Shown here one piece after another: positions 12,601-24,444 of a stretch of 64,000 nt of DNA. The notes below the pieces were generated by a model. It was not told the origin of the DNA. It saw nothing but the letters and a program-made list of their open reading frames with translations, and searched no databases. Position numbers and translations under genes: made by a program. The DNA is from Pelodera strongyloides. Its lineage: Eukaryota > Nematoda > Chromadorea > Rhabditida > Rhabditidae. Positions within the stretch are counted from its first letter, which is position 1. Each line of letters opens with the position of its first letter. Location of the stretch: assembly GCA_036852015.1 (NCBI GenBank), contig JAANDG010000084.1, positions 295,061 through 359,060 on the forward strand, in the 5' to 3' direction.

Positions 12601-15600
12601 CGGGTTTGTTTTTATGTGCACAACGAAATCCCTCCATAAAGAAAATTCTTCAATCGAAAGAGCATACAAAATCTTTGCCGCTGGCGAGCTTCGAACCCAC
12701 AGCAGCGCATAACCTCACGATTCACAATCCAACGCTCTACCGGTTGAGCTATGCTAGCGTATCATAAGGGGAACAATCTGCTCGACACATAGAGCACATA
12801 CAATGGCAAATGCATGATACCATTAGTCTAATGGAGATCCAGACTCATATTATACGTTTCCCAATCATAGATGACTTTGTAGACGTGCGAATGTTTTTAA
12901 TAGGGTAACAATCCGCCGAAAGCCGATTCCTCCAGTCGGAGAAGAGCCCGTAGGGCTCTTCGAACGGCTGGTATAATATAAGGAAAGGGCGTCCATCTTC
13001 AGTCATATATTTATTTGAATCCTCAATGTAATGTACAATGGGAACACGCCTCAAGAACTCTCACATATTTAATGAGACAATTAACATAATTACTTAATTG
13101 CTTTACATATGCTATATGCATTACAGAAGAAGCTCGGTTCCTACGTGTTCGTATCAAGGCTTTTCTGTTGCTGGCAGTGCAATGCCTCATTATTTTCTCT
13201 ATTACAATTAGCGGATGGAGGATGTGGAGATCTTTTCACCGGTTATTTTCGATTATGCATAGTTTATGATAATTAAATGATTAAATGTTTATTAGATCCT
13301 TAGAAAGAGCGCAACGTCACAAGAGACAGTAATCAAGCGGCAGTATTAGGCATACATATAATTCAATCATAATACTTCAGTGAACGGTAGCTTTGGTTTT
13401 TTTTATTTTTATATGTTTGTGTACAATTTTAGTATGGCGGGATCTTGGCCCATTTCCAGAAAATACGATAAAATTCTTCGCCGCAGAACTGTGTTGTGTG
13501 ATTGGTTGGTTTCAAATTATATATATGCTTATTATATTATTTATTAGGAATCATTAGCATAGTTTATATAGTTTGTAAGAAAAAAACATCAGAAAATATA
13601 GCATTCTCTAATGGTAAGCAATTCATTGACCGGGACAATATATATATATCATCAAATTTCATTTCGATTTCGGAGTTTTGAGAATACATCAGCTTTCTCT
13701 AATATGTGAGTCTAGAATCAATAATAGCTTTTTTAATTATAAAGGTTAACTTAATCGCGAAATACCGGCCGGCTCTTGCAACGCATCGTGGACAACTGAA
13801 TTCTTATGTATTTATGCTAATTTGCTCGAATTCTTATTCTAATTTATGGTCATTTGCATAAGCTGCATAAGAATGCTCGTCTACTTGATGTGTTTCAAAA
13901 AGCGGCTGGTATTTCGCTTTAAAGGGACGGGCCCATCAAAATAAACCTATATTTTGCATGTTTTTATAATTTGTATAAAGGGGGTTTATTATAATATATG
14001 TACATTAAGTTACGGCTAGACTTTATCCCGCTGAAATTTGTCGGTGTCGATAAACTCAAAAGTATACCGTAGAAGGCCAACAATTGCACCCTTATTTCCT
14101 TACCGCGTCTCCCGAGGATACCTCGCTCTGATTGGGACCGGGAGACCATCTGTCCATATAGCCACATTCCCCCGGGACACGCGGTAAGGAAATAAGGGTG
14201 CAATTGTTGGTCTTCTACGGTATACTTTTGAGTTTATCGACACCGAAAAATTTCAGCGGGATAAACTCTAGCCGAAATTTAGTGTACATATATTATAATA
14301 AACCCCCTTTATACAAATTATAAAAACATGCAAAATATGGGTTTATTTTGATGGGCCCGTCCCTTTAATCGTCTAGTCTAGTGGCCTAATTGCTCAAACC
14401 ATAATCGACTTCCTTTTTTAGACTATATGCACCGCAACGATGTGATATATAGAGATCTGAAGTTGGAGAATATTGTGTTCGATAGAGATGGACATATACT
14501 ATTGATTGATTTTGGACTGGCAAAGGAATTGACAAATGGACAACTGACACGTACTGTATGCGGCACATTACAGGTATCTGAGTACTGTCTTACTAAATTA
14601 CTACATTAAAGCGGTAGAACAGCCGATCGTTTAAAAAATCGGCCGTTATATCGCTTTAAGTGTGTATATGTAATGTGCAGCTGGAGTACTTTACACTTTA
14701 CATGGTAGACTGGTTTCCCTGAATTCACACCGTAGACGCATTATTGGTCCTAACGCACCTTACATTATTACTTTTCATCGAAACATCACGTTAAGAACGA
14801 CATTCTAATTACAGTACATGGCACCAGAGATCGCTCACGAAGAGAGTTATGGCCACTGGATCGATTGGTGGTCCATGGCCACATTACTTCATATTCTATT
14901 CACTAATCGATATCCATATCCAAATGGAGAAGTGTTTCATCACACACACTTGAGGTGAGAGGTATATATGAATTAAGACAACAGTAATAGGAGGGCGATA
15001 GGCACAAAGAGAACAACTGTCCCATGCACTAGTGGTACACCTTCTCGTTTCTCTTTTACCCGATTAATCCACTACAGTACCAGCGAGCTTTTTTATAAAT
15101 TGTTCTCCTCATCATATCATTTGATGCGCACGTCGGACCGGTACCTTACCTATATGGGGTCCTAGATGATCTACAGTATGAAAGTATAGGCAAATGTGGC
15201 TCGCATATGCCCCCGCTTGTTGTTTGGCGTATGTCTATTATTAGGTCATTGTATCACGATAATTAAATTTTGAAACAATTCAGATTCATTGACTACTCTC
15301 CGCCTACGAACTGCTCAATTGAACTACGATCCTTCTTTGATAGGGTTTGACAACATTCTTTACAGTTTCTTGGCTTGCAATTCAAATTTTCAAAGCAATT
15401 AATTGTTCTAACAGTTTTTATGACTACATTAGTTTCGATTATTTCAAGTAATCTTTTAAAGGGTCAGGCCCATTTCAACTGACCCCTATTTCTGATGATT
15501 CCATCTGATTCTCCATGTCAATTATAGTAGGATGCAATATTTTTCTAATTTTCAAGCGCAAAATTCACACACTATTCAGCAATTTACCGTGGGCAGTCAT

Positions 15601-16964
15601 ACCCAACTATCTATCGCAGTTGGCACGCCCATTCGCGCTGATTGGCCAAAATCGCCATTGCCACGCCCAAGAGAGCATATTGCCCAATTAGCGCGAAGGG
15701 GCGTGACAACTGCGATAGAAAGTTGGGTATGACTGGCAATAGTAAATTGATGAATACTGCATGATTTTTGCGCTTGAAAATTAGGAAAATATCGTATCCT
15801 ACTATATTTGCCATGGAGAATCAGATGGAATCATCAAAAATAGGGGTCATTTGAAATGGGCCTGACCCTTTAAGCAGGGCCCTCGCAATCATTACGTAGA
15901 AACTACTTTGAGAGAGGGATGGAGAGTGAGAGACAGAGGTAGTGGGAGTGAGAGAGGGAGGGAGAGTGAGAGAGAGAGGCAGTGGGAGTGAGAGAGGGAA
16001 GGAGAGTGAGAGAGGGATGGAGAAAACTTTAAAATAATATTTTCTCTTTCAGTTATTAAATATTTCTGTGGGACGGAGGATGTGCTGTTTCGAAGTGATC
16101 CATTCACATCCATTCTTTTCCAATATACACTGGGACCAAGTGGAACAGAGAAGGGTGAGCAGAGAGAAAGAGAAAGTAAATCGCGCCGCGAAAACCTGGC
16201 GCTCATGTGGCGCACTTTTGTGTGTGCTGCACGTGCGCCGCAGGAGCGCCAGCTGACATTGTGTGCCTTTTGCGCCCGTCTTTGTTCGCGGTACGTGCGC
16301 GAAGCTCCGAATTATTGTTACCGGTTAAATACGGATAAGCACAAAGCGCTACACTGATTCTGGTATAATGCATGGCGAAGAGAGAAAGATATTTAGATTG
16401 CGTATATTCCCATGCTTCCCTATCTTACACCTATCTTACAGTACTCTCCTCTTGGCTCATTTCCGTGGTTTCAAAGACAACGGCTTACTTCTGCACATGG
16501 TGGAGACAGTGCAGTATCACAAACCGATGATTCCCTTTTTGCTTTATTCGATGAGACAAGTCAGGTAATATATCATACTATAAAGATAAATAAAACAACA
16601 TGAAGTCCCCCTTTATGCCAACCGCAGAATCCACAGAAACGACGTGGTCCTGCAGGGTAACATTTATAAACTCGTAGTAAACTCTGATCTCGCAGCTCAA
16701 ACAAAAACAACTTATTGTTAGTCAAGTAATAGGAAACAAAAATGCACAATTTGGTCCCTCGTAAACACTTTCGCGTTGTGAAGCGCGGGGTCGTAGTCTT
16801 AGGGTTCCATTTGGTTGACGTTCTTTAGTTGTGTTGTTGCTTAACCAGTAAACCGTTATCATGAAAATATTCAAATCTTTCAGCTTGGTCTCTCTGAAGA
16901 TAAACGTCTCTTCCTATCTCCGGAATCCGCACTTAAACCAACAGTTAGCGAGAGGCACATATGA
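9657..16964 (+). CDS. AGC-family protein kinase, RSKR/SgK494-like
   Basis: Serine/threonine kinase. Exons: 9657-9701, 10662-10835, 11559-11640, 11681-11720, 11843-11933, 12259-12414, 13127-13241, 13433-13504, 14422-14573, 14815-14954, 15284-15344, 16053-16154, 16397-16564, 16884-16964; all phases close, giving about 492 residues. The N-terminal ~140 residues are basic then acidic and low-complexity. Kinase motifs: glycine loop IGRGAFGSVF (~149), VAIK-type FALK (Lys ~173), GPFPENTIKFFAAEL, VIYRDLKLENI (catalytic Asp ~270), LLIDFGLAKEL, TVCGTLQYMAPE, DWWSM, and HPFFSNIHWD before an AGC-type tail. TVCGTLQYMAPE and the overall length resemble human RSKR more than S6K or RSK. The start at MGNSHGGRK sits just after a CAG, so an upstream exon is possible. 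The acceptor at 11843 was chosen because an AG 17 bases upstream puts a stop in frame. Introns carry many foldback repeats. Confidence 0.85.
9768..10163. repeat. ~396-bp foldback element, TTAAAGGG family
   Basis: TTAAAGGGACAGGCCCGTCA to GGGCCTGTCCCTTTAA, with long inverted arms containing TTCACCTTCATTCACCCTGG. In kinase intron 1. Confidence 0.93.
10335..10502. repeat. GGGGTTTCCAA...TTGGAAACCCC element
   Basis: TGGGGTTTCCAAATATCCC to GCATACTTGGAAACCCCAT, with internal TACCGTATTT-type inversions. Relatives at 21664-21783 and 23050-23315, and a right end at the very start of the window (1-36). Confidence 0.85.
12678..12759 (-). other. tRNA-like sequence in kinase intron
   Basis: The reverse strand gives a D-arm TAGCTCAACCGGTAGAGC (good A box), an anticodon-like loop TTGTGAA (GTG) and a T-arm GTGGGTTCGAAGCTCGC that pairs fully. 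The acceptor and anticodon stems pair poorly and the variable region is long, so a tRNA pseudogene or SINE head is likelier than a functional tRNA-His. Confidence 0.5.
13751..13922. repeat. Foldback element, CCGGCC family (copy 3)
   Basis: TTAATCGCGAAATACCGGCC to GCGGCTGGTATTTCGCTTTAA. In kinase intron 13505-14421, directly abutting the next element. Confidence 0.92.
13919..14368. repeat. 450-bp foldback element, TTAAAGGG family
   Basis: TTAAAGGGACGGGCCCATCA at one end and its inverse, ending CGTCCCTTTAA, at the other. The ~200-bp arms are nearly identical (TTATAATATATGTACATTA...). It shares the TTAA at 13919-13922 with the preceding element. Confidence 0.94.
14606..14659. repeat. Minimal 54-bp TTAA foldback
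   Basis: TTAAAGCGGTAGAACAGCCG to CGGCCGTTATATCGCTTTAA. Only the terminal parts of the CCGGCC family remain. In kinase intron 14574-14814. Confidence 0.85.
15456..15873. repeat. ~418-bp foldback element, TTAAAGGG family
   Basis: TTAAAGGGTCAGGCCCATTT to ATGGGCCTGACCCTTTAA, with a GC-richer centre (CACGCCCATTCGCGCTGATT). In kinase intron 15345-16052. A right-arm-only relative is at 49545-49769. Confidence 0.93.
15902..16022. repeat. GA-rich ~50-bp tandem repeat before a kinase exon
   Basis: Two to three copies built from GAGAGTGAGAGA and AGTGGGAGTGAGAGAGGG. It ends about 30 bases before the acceptor at 16053. Ordinary expansion of purine-rich DNA. Confidence 0.9.
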
Positions 16965-19060
16965 TACACAGACTACGCAATTACAATTATCAAGAAGATA
17001 ATTATACAAGAAGGCAATTATTCTACAAACATCCCCAGTCTCACTCAACCTACCTCAACTGAATTTAACACAAATTTGCTAGTCACTTATGTCATACAAC
17101 TTTTGTTAGCTTTTCCACGGTGGTAAATCAAACATTACACGATGTATATCCCCCATTCCCATTGTATGTTGCCATCTGTTCATACATAGACTTCCATTAC
17201 GTATTTTTTAATATCTTTTATTATCCCCGGTGCTCTCTACGACCTCATCTATATTCCCAATAACACTACTTCAGACTTCGGGAAATATTAATATAATAAT
17301 ACCCAATAAAATATCGTACAACTTTAACCTCCATAATATTAAGTTAAATATAGTTAAACGCTAAGTTATATATTAGAACCTCCGATTAAAAATCGTTAAA
17401 CATAGGACATTATAAAGATCCCCCCATCCCCAACAAGATACCCACAACCTTACACACAGGAAAGAAATAATATAACGTTAAAAATGTCTAGTCATCCTAA
17501 TCATAATATTAACATTCACTCACACATGCTCAGTGTTATTCGGTGATATGTCTCAACTTTACCATAACTAACTAAAACGGGTTTAAATAAAAATTTATAT
17601 TTTCTTGCGTGTGAAAGAACCACAACAACACGAACACAGTCAACACAACTATTTCAAATAAAATAATTCTGATAAAAAAAATCTATATAAACTCAAGTAA
17701 ATCGCATAGCGAGTTATTTAAAACTGAATACTATAACCAACGAATAAATTATACTATTCTTTCTTACAAGTAAAGGAGAGATAATAAATGTATAAATCAA
17801 ACGAATGCACACAAAACCACACGAGATGGACAATAATCACAGCAGTTTGCTTATGCCTAGAACGTGTACTGTAGTAAAACACAATAATAAATCTAAACAT
17901 TGAAAACGACATTTAGAAAGAAGGAAATATAAAAAGCGCAGACGGGAAACAAAGGCTTGCAGCTTCCAATAATGTATTCCATTTTCCATTATTCCATACT
18001 ATTCACATAGTTCCGAATATACTAGAAAATCTGCTACTATAAAATCAAAGTTATTTCATTCTATCATTCTATATCTGTATATCACCATGGACTGTATGTA
18101 ACGTCTGCTCGCCTTAGTCGCCTTATGTAAGCTGAAGCTCTTTTTTTTAATTCAAATGAAACTACAGTAAAATAGTCGAAAAAAGCAAGCATATGCTGCA
18201 AGTCTAGTTTCCTGCGCGATAAGGCGTGAACTGGGTTAAAATGGGTCAACTTAATGCTACAATAGTACGAAACGGAGGGGCCGTAAACCTAAAGCACTTG
18301 AATGAAATATAAAGAAACAATAAGGCAACGGGCAACTACAAAACAAGTCATCTCTCATCTCTATCCCAACTTACACTCCAGTAACGCGCAAATATGCCTA
18401 AATAGCCTAAACAAGGGCCTAAATAAGGATCAAAACTCAGTGTTCTGTAACTCTAACCATGGATAGGACTATTTCTAGTCGAATACTATATCAGATAACG
18501 AACCTAATATGTGGAACAAGAGAAATTACGACTAATCACTAACCAAACAAAGGAAAAAAAGTTCACTGCAAAATAATAATAGTACTATAGAAATAAAAAG
18601 AAGCACAGTGTGAAAGATTACCACACTCCTAATGTTAAACACGAGAGGTACAGAAATGCACACTATCCGAATTTCGACTTTCTATAGCTATAGCAAAATA
18701 TTGCGAATAATTTCACTTGAGGATGCAACAATTGCATTAATTGCAATTTCAATCAAGAATGAATAAATAAAATTCTAAGGCGATGGACTCAACAACACAA
18801 CACAATGAACACTGAAAACACAACCATAGCCTATAGCTCCGGGGCCGGGGGGACTAAATGCCATCCAGAGCCAGAAATACGATAATACAACAAAAATGAT
18901 CACAGGTAATTGTCAAAACGCAGGAAAAAGAGAGCTAATAATGACAAAGCTAAATAGAAAAATTAATAAAGGAGGCTCAGGGGTAACATATAAGATACCC
19001 ACCGAATCAACTAGCGAGATATCGATCGACCATTACGGTAGTCTCAAGGAGAAAACCTGG
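16965..19060. other. Intergenic between convergent kinase and TMEM165 genes
   Basis: About 2.1 kb of AT-rich unique-looking sequence expected to hold both 3' UTRs. No open frame, tandem repeat or palindrome of note was seen. Confidence 0.7.
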
Positions 19061-22000
19061 TTATAGACTCTCTGGCTCTGCTACGAAGGAGGCTTCATCC
19101 ATAGGAAGGAAAAGGGCGGAGAGTGCAAAGATAATGAAGACAACACCTCCGACCAGAGTCACTGAAAGGGACAGATAGAGTTGAACCATGATCAGACTAT
19201 ATTTAAATCTCGGTTCTAGTTCTAGTCCACATACGCTACCGTAACCTTATTTATTTATGCACGGACACTAAAGTCGAAGCTCAAATGTTTAGCTTGGCTG
19301 GTTAATAAAGTTTTTATGAGAGATTTTATTAGAGATGTTTAGCTGTTTATTAGAGATTTCGACAATGCTTCGCTCGGTCGTGAGTTCGTGAGGCTCGGTT
19401 AAAAAATTCGAAGAACATAGATTCAACAAAAATAAACACTATCCAAAAATGAATTGATGCGCCCCCAGTTTAATTGTTATCAAGTAATGACAAGCTAACC
19501 AACCTGTTCTAACCGAAATCCTCTGTGCCACCAGTTTTCCACCAATCACTGCAATTCCTGTACAGATCGAGTGTCCCAGCAGTCCACCAATGATTACACC
19601 GGCAATATTTTCCCTAGAATCAGAATTCAGAAGACGAAGAAACGGAGAATTAAAATGTAGAATTGTATCAGTCATCACATAAACATGCCGTTATGGCTAA
19701 TGTGTACTAAAAATAATCAGATTTGGACGAAGAGAGGTCGAAACAGAGAATTACAATGTAGTCTTAGATCAGTTATCATTGAAACATGCCGTTATGGCTA
19801 ATGTGTACTAAAAATAATCAGATTTGGACGAAGAGAGGTCGAAACAGAGAATTACAATGTAGTCTTAGATCAGTTATCATTGAAACATGCCGTTATGGCT
19901 AATGTGTACTAAAAATAATCAGATTTGGACGAAGAGAGGTCGAAACAGAGAATTACAATGTAGTCTTAGATCAGTTATCATTGAAACATGCCGTTATGGC
20001 TAATGTGTACTAAAAATAATCAGATTTGGACGAAGAGAGGTCGAAACAGAGAATTACAATGTAGTCTTAGATCAGTTATCATTGAAACATGCCGTTATGG
20101 CTAATGTGTACTAAAAATAATCAGATTTGGACGAAGAGAGGTCGAAACAGAGAATTACAATGTAGTCTTAGATCAGTTATCATTGAAACATGCCGTTATG
20201 GCTAATGTGTACTAAAAATAATCAGATTTGGACGAAGAGAGGTCGAAACAGAGAATTACAATGTAGTCTTAGATCAGTTATCATTGAAACATGCCGTTAT
20301 GGCTAATGTGTACTAAAAAAAATCAGATTTGGACGAAGAGAGGTCGAAACAGAGAATTACAATGTAGTCTTAGATCAGTTATCATTGAAACATGCCGTTA
20401 TGGCTAATGTGTACTAAAAATAATCAGATTTGGACGAAGAGAGGTCGAAACAGAGAATTACAATGTAGTCTTAGATCAGTATCATTGAAACATGCCGTTA
20501 TGGCTAATGTGTACTAAAAATAATCAGATTTGGACGAAGAGAGGTCGAAACAGAGAATTACAATGTAGTCTTAGATCAGTTATCATTGAAACATGCCGTT
20601 ATGGCTAATGTGTACTAAAAATAATCAGATTTGGACGAAGAGACGTCGAAACAGAGAATTACAATGTAGTCTTAGATCAGTTATCATTGAAACATGCCGT
20701 TATGGCTAATGTGTACTAAAAATAATCAGATTTGGACGAAGAGACGTCGAAACAGAGAATTACAATGTAGTCTTAGATCAGTTATCATTGAAACATGCCG
20801 TTATGGCTAATATGTACACCACTAAAATAGAACTTTCTCAACTGTTAAACGACAACGACCATATCGATCACCATGACGTTATGTTGATATTTGAAACTGG
20901 ACTGGTAGACAACAAATTCATTTCACAAACTCAACGAACTACCTTGCTCCGAGGATGATAGTGGTCAGCTGAGACCGGTCCCCCCATTCAGCAACAAAGG
21001 TGAGAGTGAAGGCTTCCACGAAGATCTTTGACACAAATGACCATATAGCCCACGGAGAACTGGAATATGTCATTCCATTACGCTAGCGCTAGCTATTCGA
21101 ATTAGGAATAGGATTCAGAACTGATAATACACACGTGTACTACTCGACCTTACGAATGATTTGATTGTATCTCGAATGTAGTCCACTTACGTTCAACAAC
21201 CAGACAATAAGATAATAACAAGAGATAAGAAGAAAGATTGCATACTTTTTGTTCACAGGTACCCCACTCTCCATATCCGACAGTTTCACTGCATCGTAAT
21301 CCATTTCGCGTTTGGAAACCTGGAGCAAAATTATGTTTCAATGTTTAGTAAGTGCATGATTATGAAAAAAAACACTCTGCAGTGCGCGACTATTTCTGCG
21401 TCTATCGATGATGATCCAAAATAGGAGCTCCGAGCTCCAAGAGGGTAAAAGGAAACTCACCTCAGCCTGTGATTCCTCAAAGACCTCTTGAGTTTCCGAT
21501 GCACTCATATGGTATCCCTCATGCAACATTTTCAGACCGAAAAGCGCGAATAGTGCAGTGGAAATGTAGTAGGTGAGAACACGGGGAATCAGCTGCGTAA
21601 CCCAGCCGAGACAAGCTGCACATAGAATATTTAGTACACAATGATAATTTAAACTTATTGTGGGTAATGGGGTTTGAAAGCATGCTTAAGACCGACCGTA
21701 TTTTGAAACTACGCGAAATATTTTTATAGTTTCTCATATGAAATAGAAACACACACGTTTTTTTACATACTTGGAAACCCCACCCCCACTACATTCTCGT
21801 GTAATATATATATATATATGTGCAAATTTGTGTGGTCAATTGGTCAAGTGATCGTATATGGCAGAAGCGCATTGAATGGGAATGCAGTTGTCTGGTGTAT
21901 TTTAATTTCAAACCACGCACCACATCGCTTTACTTTAAATGTATTGAGAACGAGAAAACGACTCACCAGAAAGGATAGTCATAATTCCCAAAGCAGCCAT

Positions 22001-22667
22001 CGCACCCATGAACACGGTAACTCGCGAGTGTCTCATACTCATGATAACAGCGATAAACCAAGTTTTATCTCCCAATTCGCTGACCAAAATAACGGACAAC
22101 GAGGCGAAGAAACCGTGGTAAAACGAAAAATCCACCTATAAAAACTGTGATAAGACTAGACATTCAGAGTTACATGAAGCCAATCACATGTAAAAGGTAG
22201 CTCAGCGCAGGGGAAAATATTAATTACTAACCAAAATAAAGGAGATGCTTAGAAAATTAAACAGACACCTTCTTAGTGGATTTCTCTGAAGGTTCAGCCG
22301 GCAAATCACCTTCAAAAGCGGGACCACCGTGTTGGTCTGGATTCTTATTCACAACATCCACCTAAAATGTACACACAAGGAAGATGAAAACAACCTATAG
22401 AACAGCTTAGAGAGCGGACAAAACACACGGAAAAGGCTTTTGTTCTTTCTGAATAACGTGCAAGGCCGCAACACAAAAGGGAAAGCTTAATAATACCCTG
22501 TTGTCATAAAGAATGACCTAATGCGCAATGCTCGCAGCCCACATCAATAATAATTAATCACAAACCGTATCCACGTTGCCCACGTTCCCGTTATCCTTTT
22601 CTTGAGAGCAATACGCAATCCAAGATACACACAGACATAAGAAAATGACTTTGTGGAAATTCAACAT
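19061..22667 (-). CDS. TMEM165: TMEM165/GDT1-family Golgi cation transporter
   Basis: Multi-pass Golgi membrane protein implicated in Mn2+/Ca2+-H+ exchange needed for glycosylation (family knowledge). Exons in transcript order: 22566-22667 (ATG), 22269-22361, 21967-22135, 21461-21615, 21246-21319, 20943-21059, 19504-19613, 19061-19161 (TAA); 306 residues with every phase closing. Seen: an N-terminal signal-like helix (MLNFHKVIFLCLCVSWIAYC), an acidic lumenal stretch, and the two family signatures E-x-G-D-K/R-T/S, as SELGDKTWF (~85-90) and AEWGDRSQLTT (~222-227). VIPRVYTYY-type (here LIPRVLTYYIST), a charged cytosolic loop, and C-terminal VIGGKLVAQRISVRT and GGVVFIIFALSALF follow. Each family half is present, so it looks intact. 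Intron 19614-20942 holds the 101-bp satellite. Convergent with the kinase gene. Confidence 0.96.
19681..20815. repeat. 101-bp satellite, ~11 near-identical copies
   Basis: Unit starting AAACATGCCGTTATGG repeats every 101 bases (19681, 19782, 19883, 19984 and on). Copies differ by single bases: a T-to-A change near 20318, one deletion near 20480, and GACGTC for GAGGTC in late copies. It sits in TMEM165 intron 19614-20942. A clearly older, diverged unit occupies 19616-19680 next to the splice acceptor. Confidence 0.97.
21660..21785. repeat. GGGGTTT...AAACCCC element in TMEM165 intron
   Basis: ATGGGGTTTGAAAGCATGC to CATACTTGGAAACCCCA. Same ends as 10335-10502. In intron 21616-21966. Confidence 0.83.
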
Positions 22668-23049
22668 CTTCCCGTGTAGGAAGAGCAGGCAACCACGGTA
22701 ACCCTGAAAGAAACTGAATGAAGTACTATTGAACAATTTAAAAAACGCATAATTGTCGCATTGCCCTATTCAACTGGACGTTTTAAACGTTGAATTACCA
22801 GCGGGATTAAACAGAGAATGCGTACATAAGGTTGAAATTGCTGAAACTTGGTCTAAACATGGTAACGGAACATTTTTGATAACGATCTTGAATAGAGAAA
22901 ATTTATAAAAAAAAATTCGACGTGGAAAGCTACGACTAAAATATATAAACAAAAATATATTGAGCATTCGGCATTTGTACAGTTTCGTACTCAGGAATTG
23001 AAGCCTAAAGCCTACACGAAAGTACAAATGACGAAACATGCGCCTTTCC

Positions 23050-23395
23050 TAATGGGGTTTGCAAGTATGCCCGATTTTCCTTGCGCAAGTATCGAAAAAT
23101 TTACCGTATCTTGGCACTACACGATCATATCTACAGGCAGTTTTTACGACCGATCGCCACGGGACCAATTGTTCAACAAAAAATGTCTTTGATGGCGGAT
23201 TTTCTATAGTGCGGATGTGTCAAAGTTACGGTAAAGTTGTGTAAAAAGCACACGATTTTGCGAATTGATACTTGCAAGGAAAACTCGCGGTTTTTGGCAT
23301 ACTTGCAAACCCCATTAAGCAGGTTTCAATGTATGGCAAAAATTGCCGATTTTTGCTTCCAAGTATGGGAAAATTCACCGTAGATTGGCACTACA
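23050..23395. repeat. GGGGTTTGCAAGTATG element with internal variant copy
   Basis: ATGGGGTTTGCAAGTATGCC at the left and GGCATACTTGCAAACCCCAT at about 23300, followed by a partial second copy. In the TMEM165-MMADHC intergenic region. Confidence 0.85.
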
Positions 23396-23419
23396 AGAGA
23401 ACAACAAGAGAACAAAGTG

Positions 23420-23582
23420 AAAACGCCGATTTCGCCCCGATCATTTTTCAAAAAATCCCCGATTTCGCCCCGCTTCTTTCGAAAAACTCCGATTTTGCCT
23501 TCTTTCAAAAAACCCGATTTCCCCCCGATCTTGTCCCTCAAATAATCGGGCCTTGATCGGTGCGAAATCGGGGTTTTTTAAT
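23420..23582. repeat. CCCCGATTTCG repeat family (copy 1)
   Basis: Repeated GATTTCGCCCCGATC and inverted GATCGGTGCGAAATCGGGG. Related to 25650-25815. Confidence 0.85.
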
Positions 23583-24338
23583 TATCCGTTTACTCCTACA
23601 AAAGTATTTGTCTCTGTTCTTTACTAAATACAAGTAAACTCGAAGAAAAACTATGATTTTGTAGTGACTGCGTTCATTTCTTCTTACTCATTCGGCTTAT
23701 AAGTGGACACGCACACAGCATATGTGTCAATTTCAGAAAGACGGCCCTTTATTGTTGTCTTTTGGGAACTACAGAATTTCTTCGTTCTTTCGTTTCAAAT
23801 CAGCATGGAGAGAAATGGCGATCATATATGTTTGATATTTTGTTGCTGATCATGTGTTTCGTAAGTATATCTAAAGACTAGTCTAATTATTTTTTTTAAA
23901 TAATATTTAATTGATAAAACTAAGAGGAAGGGTGGGCCATGGTTTACCACGAATAGCGACTGTGAGTGTAGTGACTTGCAATCTCACTATCTCACAGTGG
24001 CTACTTCGTTTTGAGCGATGCCATTGTTTCTAAACTCACGCATAATTACCAAACTTTGACGGACTGTTGCATACAGATACATAGAAAAACAAGCACATAC
24101 ACAGTTTGCTTGTTGGCAAAATATGAAAAAAAAATTAAGCAAAATGCAAGTGAGCTTACATTAAATAACGTAACTTTAGTCAGAGGCAGCCTGTAAAGCA
24201 ACAAGCAAATGAAATTCTACACTAGTACGTCATTCGGAACTAAATTCTTTACGTAGGGAACAGAGCAATTTGTCTCCCATTTTAAATAATTCTTGGTGAT
24301 GATCGTAACTTTTCTAATGCGTGAGAGAGCTGTAGATT

Positions 24339-24400
<62 letters not shown>

Positions 24401-24444
24401 TACTCCGCCCCCCCCCCCCCCCCCCCCCACCCCCCCCCCCCCCA
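24339..24444. repeat. (AT)n followed by poly-C tract
   Basis: About 58 bases of alternating AT (24339-24396) followed by a C run broken by one A (24408-24443). Simple sequence in the TMEM165-MMADHC intergenic region. Confidence 0.98.

Noticed and set aside
19681..20815. CRISPR-like array
   Set aside because: Units are contiguous 101-bp copies without unique spacers, inside a eukaryotic intron.
21140..21341. TM-like extension of TMEM165 exon (YAIFLLISCYYLIVWLLN)
   Set aside because: Reading through to the GTAAGT donor breaks phase with the next exon; the GTATGC donor at 21245 keeps phase and gives the normal family spacing.
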